Shown here piece by piece: positions 62,520 through 64,000 of a stretch of DNA of 64,000 bases. This DNA comes from Trichomonas vaginalis G3. Lineage: Eukaryota > Parabasalia > Trichomonadida > Trichomonadidae. Where the stretch lies: assembly GCF_026262505.1 (NCBI RefSeq), contig NC_067208.1, positions 8,627,962 through 8,691,961 of the forward strand, read 5' to 3'. Within the stretch, counting starts at the first letter, position 1. Each line of letters begins with the position of its first letter. The translations under genes were made by a program, and so were the position numbers. The notes beneath the pieces are model-generated. The model ran no database searches. It saw only the letters and a program-made list of their open reading frames with translations, and had not been told where the DNA came from.

Positions 62520-62760
62520 CAAAATAAAAAAATAAAAATAATTTTAAAACTAACGTAAACATTTATTTCCAGGAATGTTGTCTAAATGTCATGTTGTCAT
62601 CATTTTTAAGAGAAGTTAATTAACCTGGTGACATGGTGACATAGTGACACCTTCAGTTCTTCAAAAATAATTAATTATTGAATAACCTGAAACCATGAGA
62701 CTTTGTCTCCGGACTCTTTGAGTCACTTAACGTAAACATTAACGTAAACATTAATTCTGC
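62520..62760 (-). repeat. Maverick 2 intergenic repeat upstream of the KilA-N gene
   Basis: Second direct copy of the 61545-61790 unit: leader AATAAAAAAATAAAAATAAT, CCTGGTGACATGGTGACATA, and GAGACTTTGTCTCCGGACTC, followed by a short doubled AACGTAAACATT. It separates the KilA-N gene from the fibre gene. Confidence 0.8.
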
Positions 62761-62857
62761 AGTTCATCCATTACTTCATTACCTAATTAATTACAGACAT
62801 AAAATATATTTAGTTCATTCGGTAAGCCTTGACCCAAAAGTCTGGGCTCAAGCACAT

Positions 62858-63878
62858 TCAATGAACGCGGTACCATGCGAATACAGTCACAAATGGTGGC
62901 ATGTAATCTTTACCCGAGCCTGTTGGATTTGTTGTGAAAGTGTGTGAATGATTTCCTGCGGTTCCACAGAAAATACCTGTGCTTGAATCTACTGGGTCAG
63001 TTGTGATATCATATCTATTCATTCCCCATCTATCCGAACCCGCTGCAAGATTTATATAACCTCTTTTTGTTATTGAATGTGAATGATTACCTGTTGTGTT
63101 TGTAGTTCCTGTATGAGTGTGCGGTGGAAGGTTTGCTTCTTTAATTTTCTTCGAACCTCCTGTTTGCTTTGAATATCTAGCACAGTATAAGAATTTATCT
63201 ACAATCTGCTTCCACGTACCAAAACCTAAAACTGTTGATGGATTTGTTGAATTCATTGACGTATAAATAGAACCAACAGGATATAATGTTTGAAGTATTT
63301 CAGTCTTTAATGTTTGAAGCTCTGTTTTGTCTGCTTTAAGGTCTAAACATCCTGAAACCCATCCTGTATCAGCTTTAACTTTAAAAGTCTCAAATGTCCA
63401 TTCATGATACCATTCAACCTTTTCTTTAATTTCATTATCTTTTTCATCAACATAAACCAAATTTGCCTTCTTCATTAATTCACTATCCACATATTCCTTA
63501 TCTGCTTTCTTCATTATGTCGTTTAGGAAACCTTCTATGAATTCCTCATTTAAATTAAATCTTCCAATCTTCAAAACTTTAGGAAATGCATTTAATGCGT
63601 AATATCTCTGTTTTCTGGTGGAATTGATGTTATATATCCGTTATTCCTTTAATTTTTGAATTCATAAATAAAATTTCTTTTATATTTGATATCACTGCAC
63701 CGCCTTTGCAAACGAATTCGAAACGGTCATTTTTCAATACTATCTCCAAATCTCCATATTTCAACCTTTGCGTTTGTTCTGCCATCTTTGAATTATATGC
63801 ATATATGGCGTATGTAATGGTCTGAGGGACCTGGATGCTTTGCGCCTTAAGTTGTTGTGGTTGCTGTTGTTTAATCAT
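62858..63878 (-). pseudogene. Maverick 2 phage-like tail-fibre protein region
   Basis: Minus-strand region. The N-terminal part is Gln-rich then beta-rich; the middle has KKADKEYVDSEL repeats; the C-terminal collar-like domain reads LYPVGSIYTSMNSTNPSTVL, FGTWKQIVDKFLYCAR, then His strips PPHTHTGTT, GNHSHSITK and GNHSHTFTT, ending PFVTVFAWYRVH. This is the signature of phage tail-collar and short tail-fibre receptor-binding domains, and the whole C-terminal half is still open. It appears broken near its N-terminal part. Its closest relative here is the fibre region of element 1 (32135-33416). Confidence 0.8.
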
Positions 63879-63902
63879 TTATTATGATTTAAAAATAAAT
63901 AT

Positions 63903-64000
63903 TTAATCCGTTATCTCATCAGCTATTTTTTCTATTTGAAATTGCCATAATATTTCATTCATGAATTCTAAATCACAATCAAATAGGTCAGTTATTCTAA
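63903..64000 (-). CDS. C-terminal end of a further Maverick 2 gene (runs off window)
   Basis: The last 31 codons of a minus-strand frame, ITDLFDCDLEFMNEILWQFQ then EKIADEITD and TAA, enter from beyond the window edge. Nothing can be said of its function. Confidence 0.4.
   Translation of the reverse strand, partial: RITDLFDCDLEFMNEILWQFQIEKIADEITD

Larger units (their letters stand above)
51420..64000. mobile_element. Maverick/Polinton element 2 (partial in window, fossil)
   Basis: A second Maverick of another lineage, beginning somewhere between about 51.28 and 51.57 kb and leaving the window at its right side, so its right terminal repeat cannot be seen. Its parts here are small proteins, a B-family polymerase, integrase, primase-helicase, KilA-N protein and fibre protein. 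About half a dozen breaks are visible; integrase and primase-helicase look whole. The capsid and packaging genes must lie outside the window, if present. The base composition is more AT-rich than in element 1. Confidence 0.8.

Overview
The window reads as a piece of a parabasalid (trichomonad) nuclear genome, most like Trichomonas or Tritrichomonas; the species cannot be fixed from sequence alone. The grounds are: AT-rich intergenic DNA; compact genes with no introns seen; start-proximal TCA-Y-W initiators giving 5' leaders of about 7 to 11 nt (H3, H4, the Myb gene, the TBC gene); a divergent H3/H4 pair; a two-repeat Myb protein; a Pro/Thr-rich type I surface protein; and two large Maverick/Polinton elements of the kind that fill trichomonad genomes.

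Layout. 1-575 is the start of a leucine-rich-repeat-like gene that leaves the window on the minus strand, with a 1.04 kb TTAA-flanked element (586-1625) sitting about 10 bp upstream of its ATG. 2268-10996 is a run of decayed paralogues (copies A to E) of one family that looks like a right-handed beta-helix surface protein. Copy A is split by a 2.4 kb Kolobok-like DNA transposon (2921-5347). Copy E is split by Maverick element 1 (10997-36067, about 25 kb, 7-bp target duplication, terminal inverted repeats with nested hairpins). The rest of E and a sixth copy (F) follow to 37231. No copy in the array is intact.

37240-50240 is ordinary host territory: a Rad9-like checkpoint clamp subunit with stray copies of its own 3' end downstream, a SHIPPO/PG-repeat axonemal protein, an R2R3 Myb, a mucin-like surface protein, histones H4 and H3 around a promoter with E2F-like sites, a TBC-domain Rab GAP, and a low-complexity protein whose membrane-anchor tail lies in the same frame behind a TGA. 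A seventh beta-helix copy (G, 50242-51276) is followed at once by the second Maverick (about 51.4 kb to beyond the window end).

The two Mavericks are of different lineages. Element 1 carries regions for a double-jelly-roll-type capsid protein, packaging ATPase, SF3 helicase, B-family polymerase, integrase, a phage-like tail-fibre protein, a D12-class adenine methyltransferase and many small unknown proteins; it is a fossil with roughly two dozen breaks, although several genes are still open. Element 2 carries a B-family polymerase region with an embedded HNH-like finger, an open integrase, an open primase-helicase, a KilA-N protein and another phage-like fibre; it has fewer breaks. In both elements single genes are flanked by repeats, as if genes or their control regions were exchanged as cassettes. 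No tRNA, rRNA or CRISPR array was seen.
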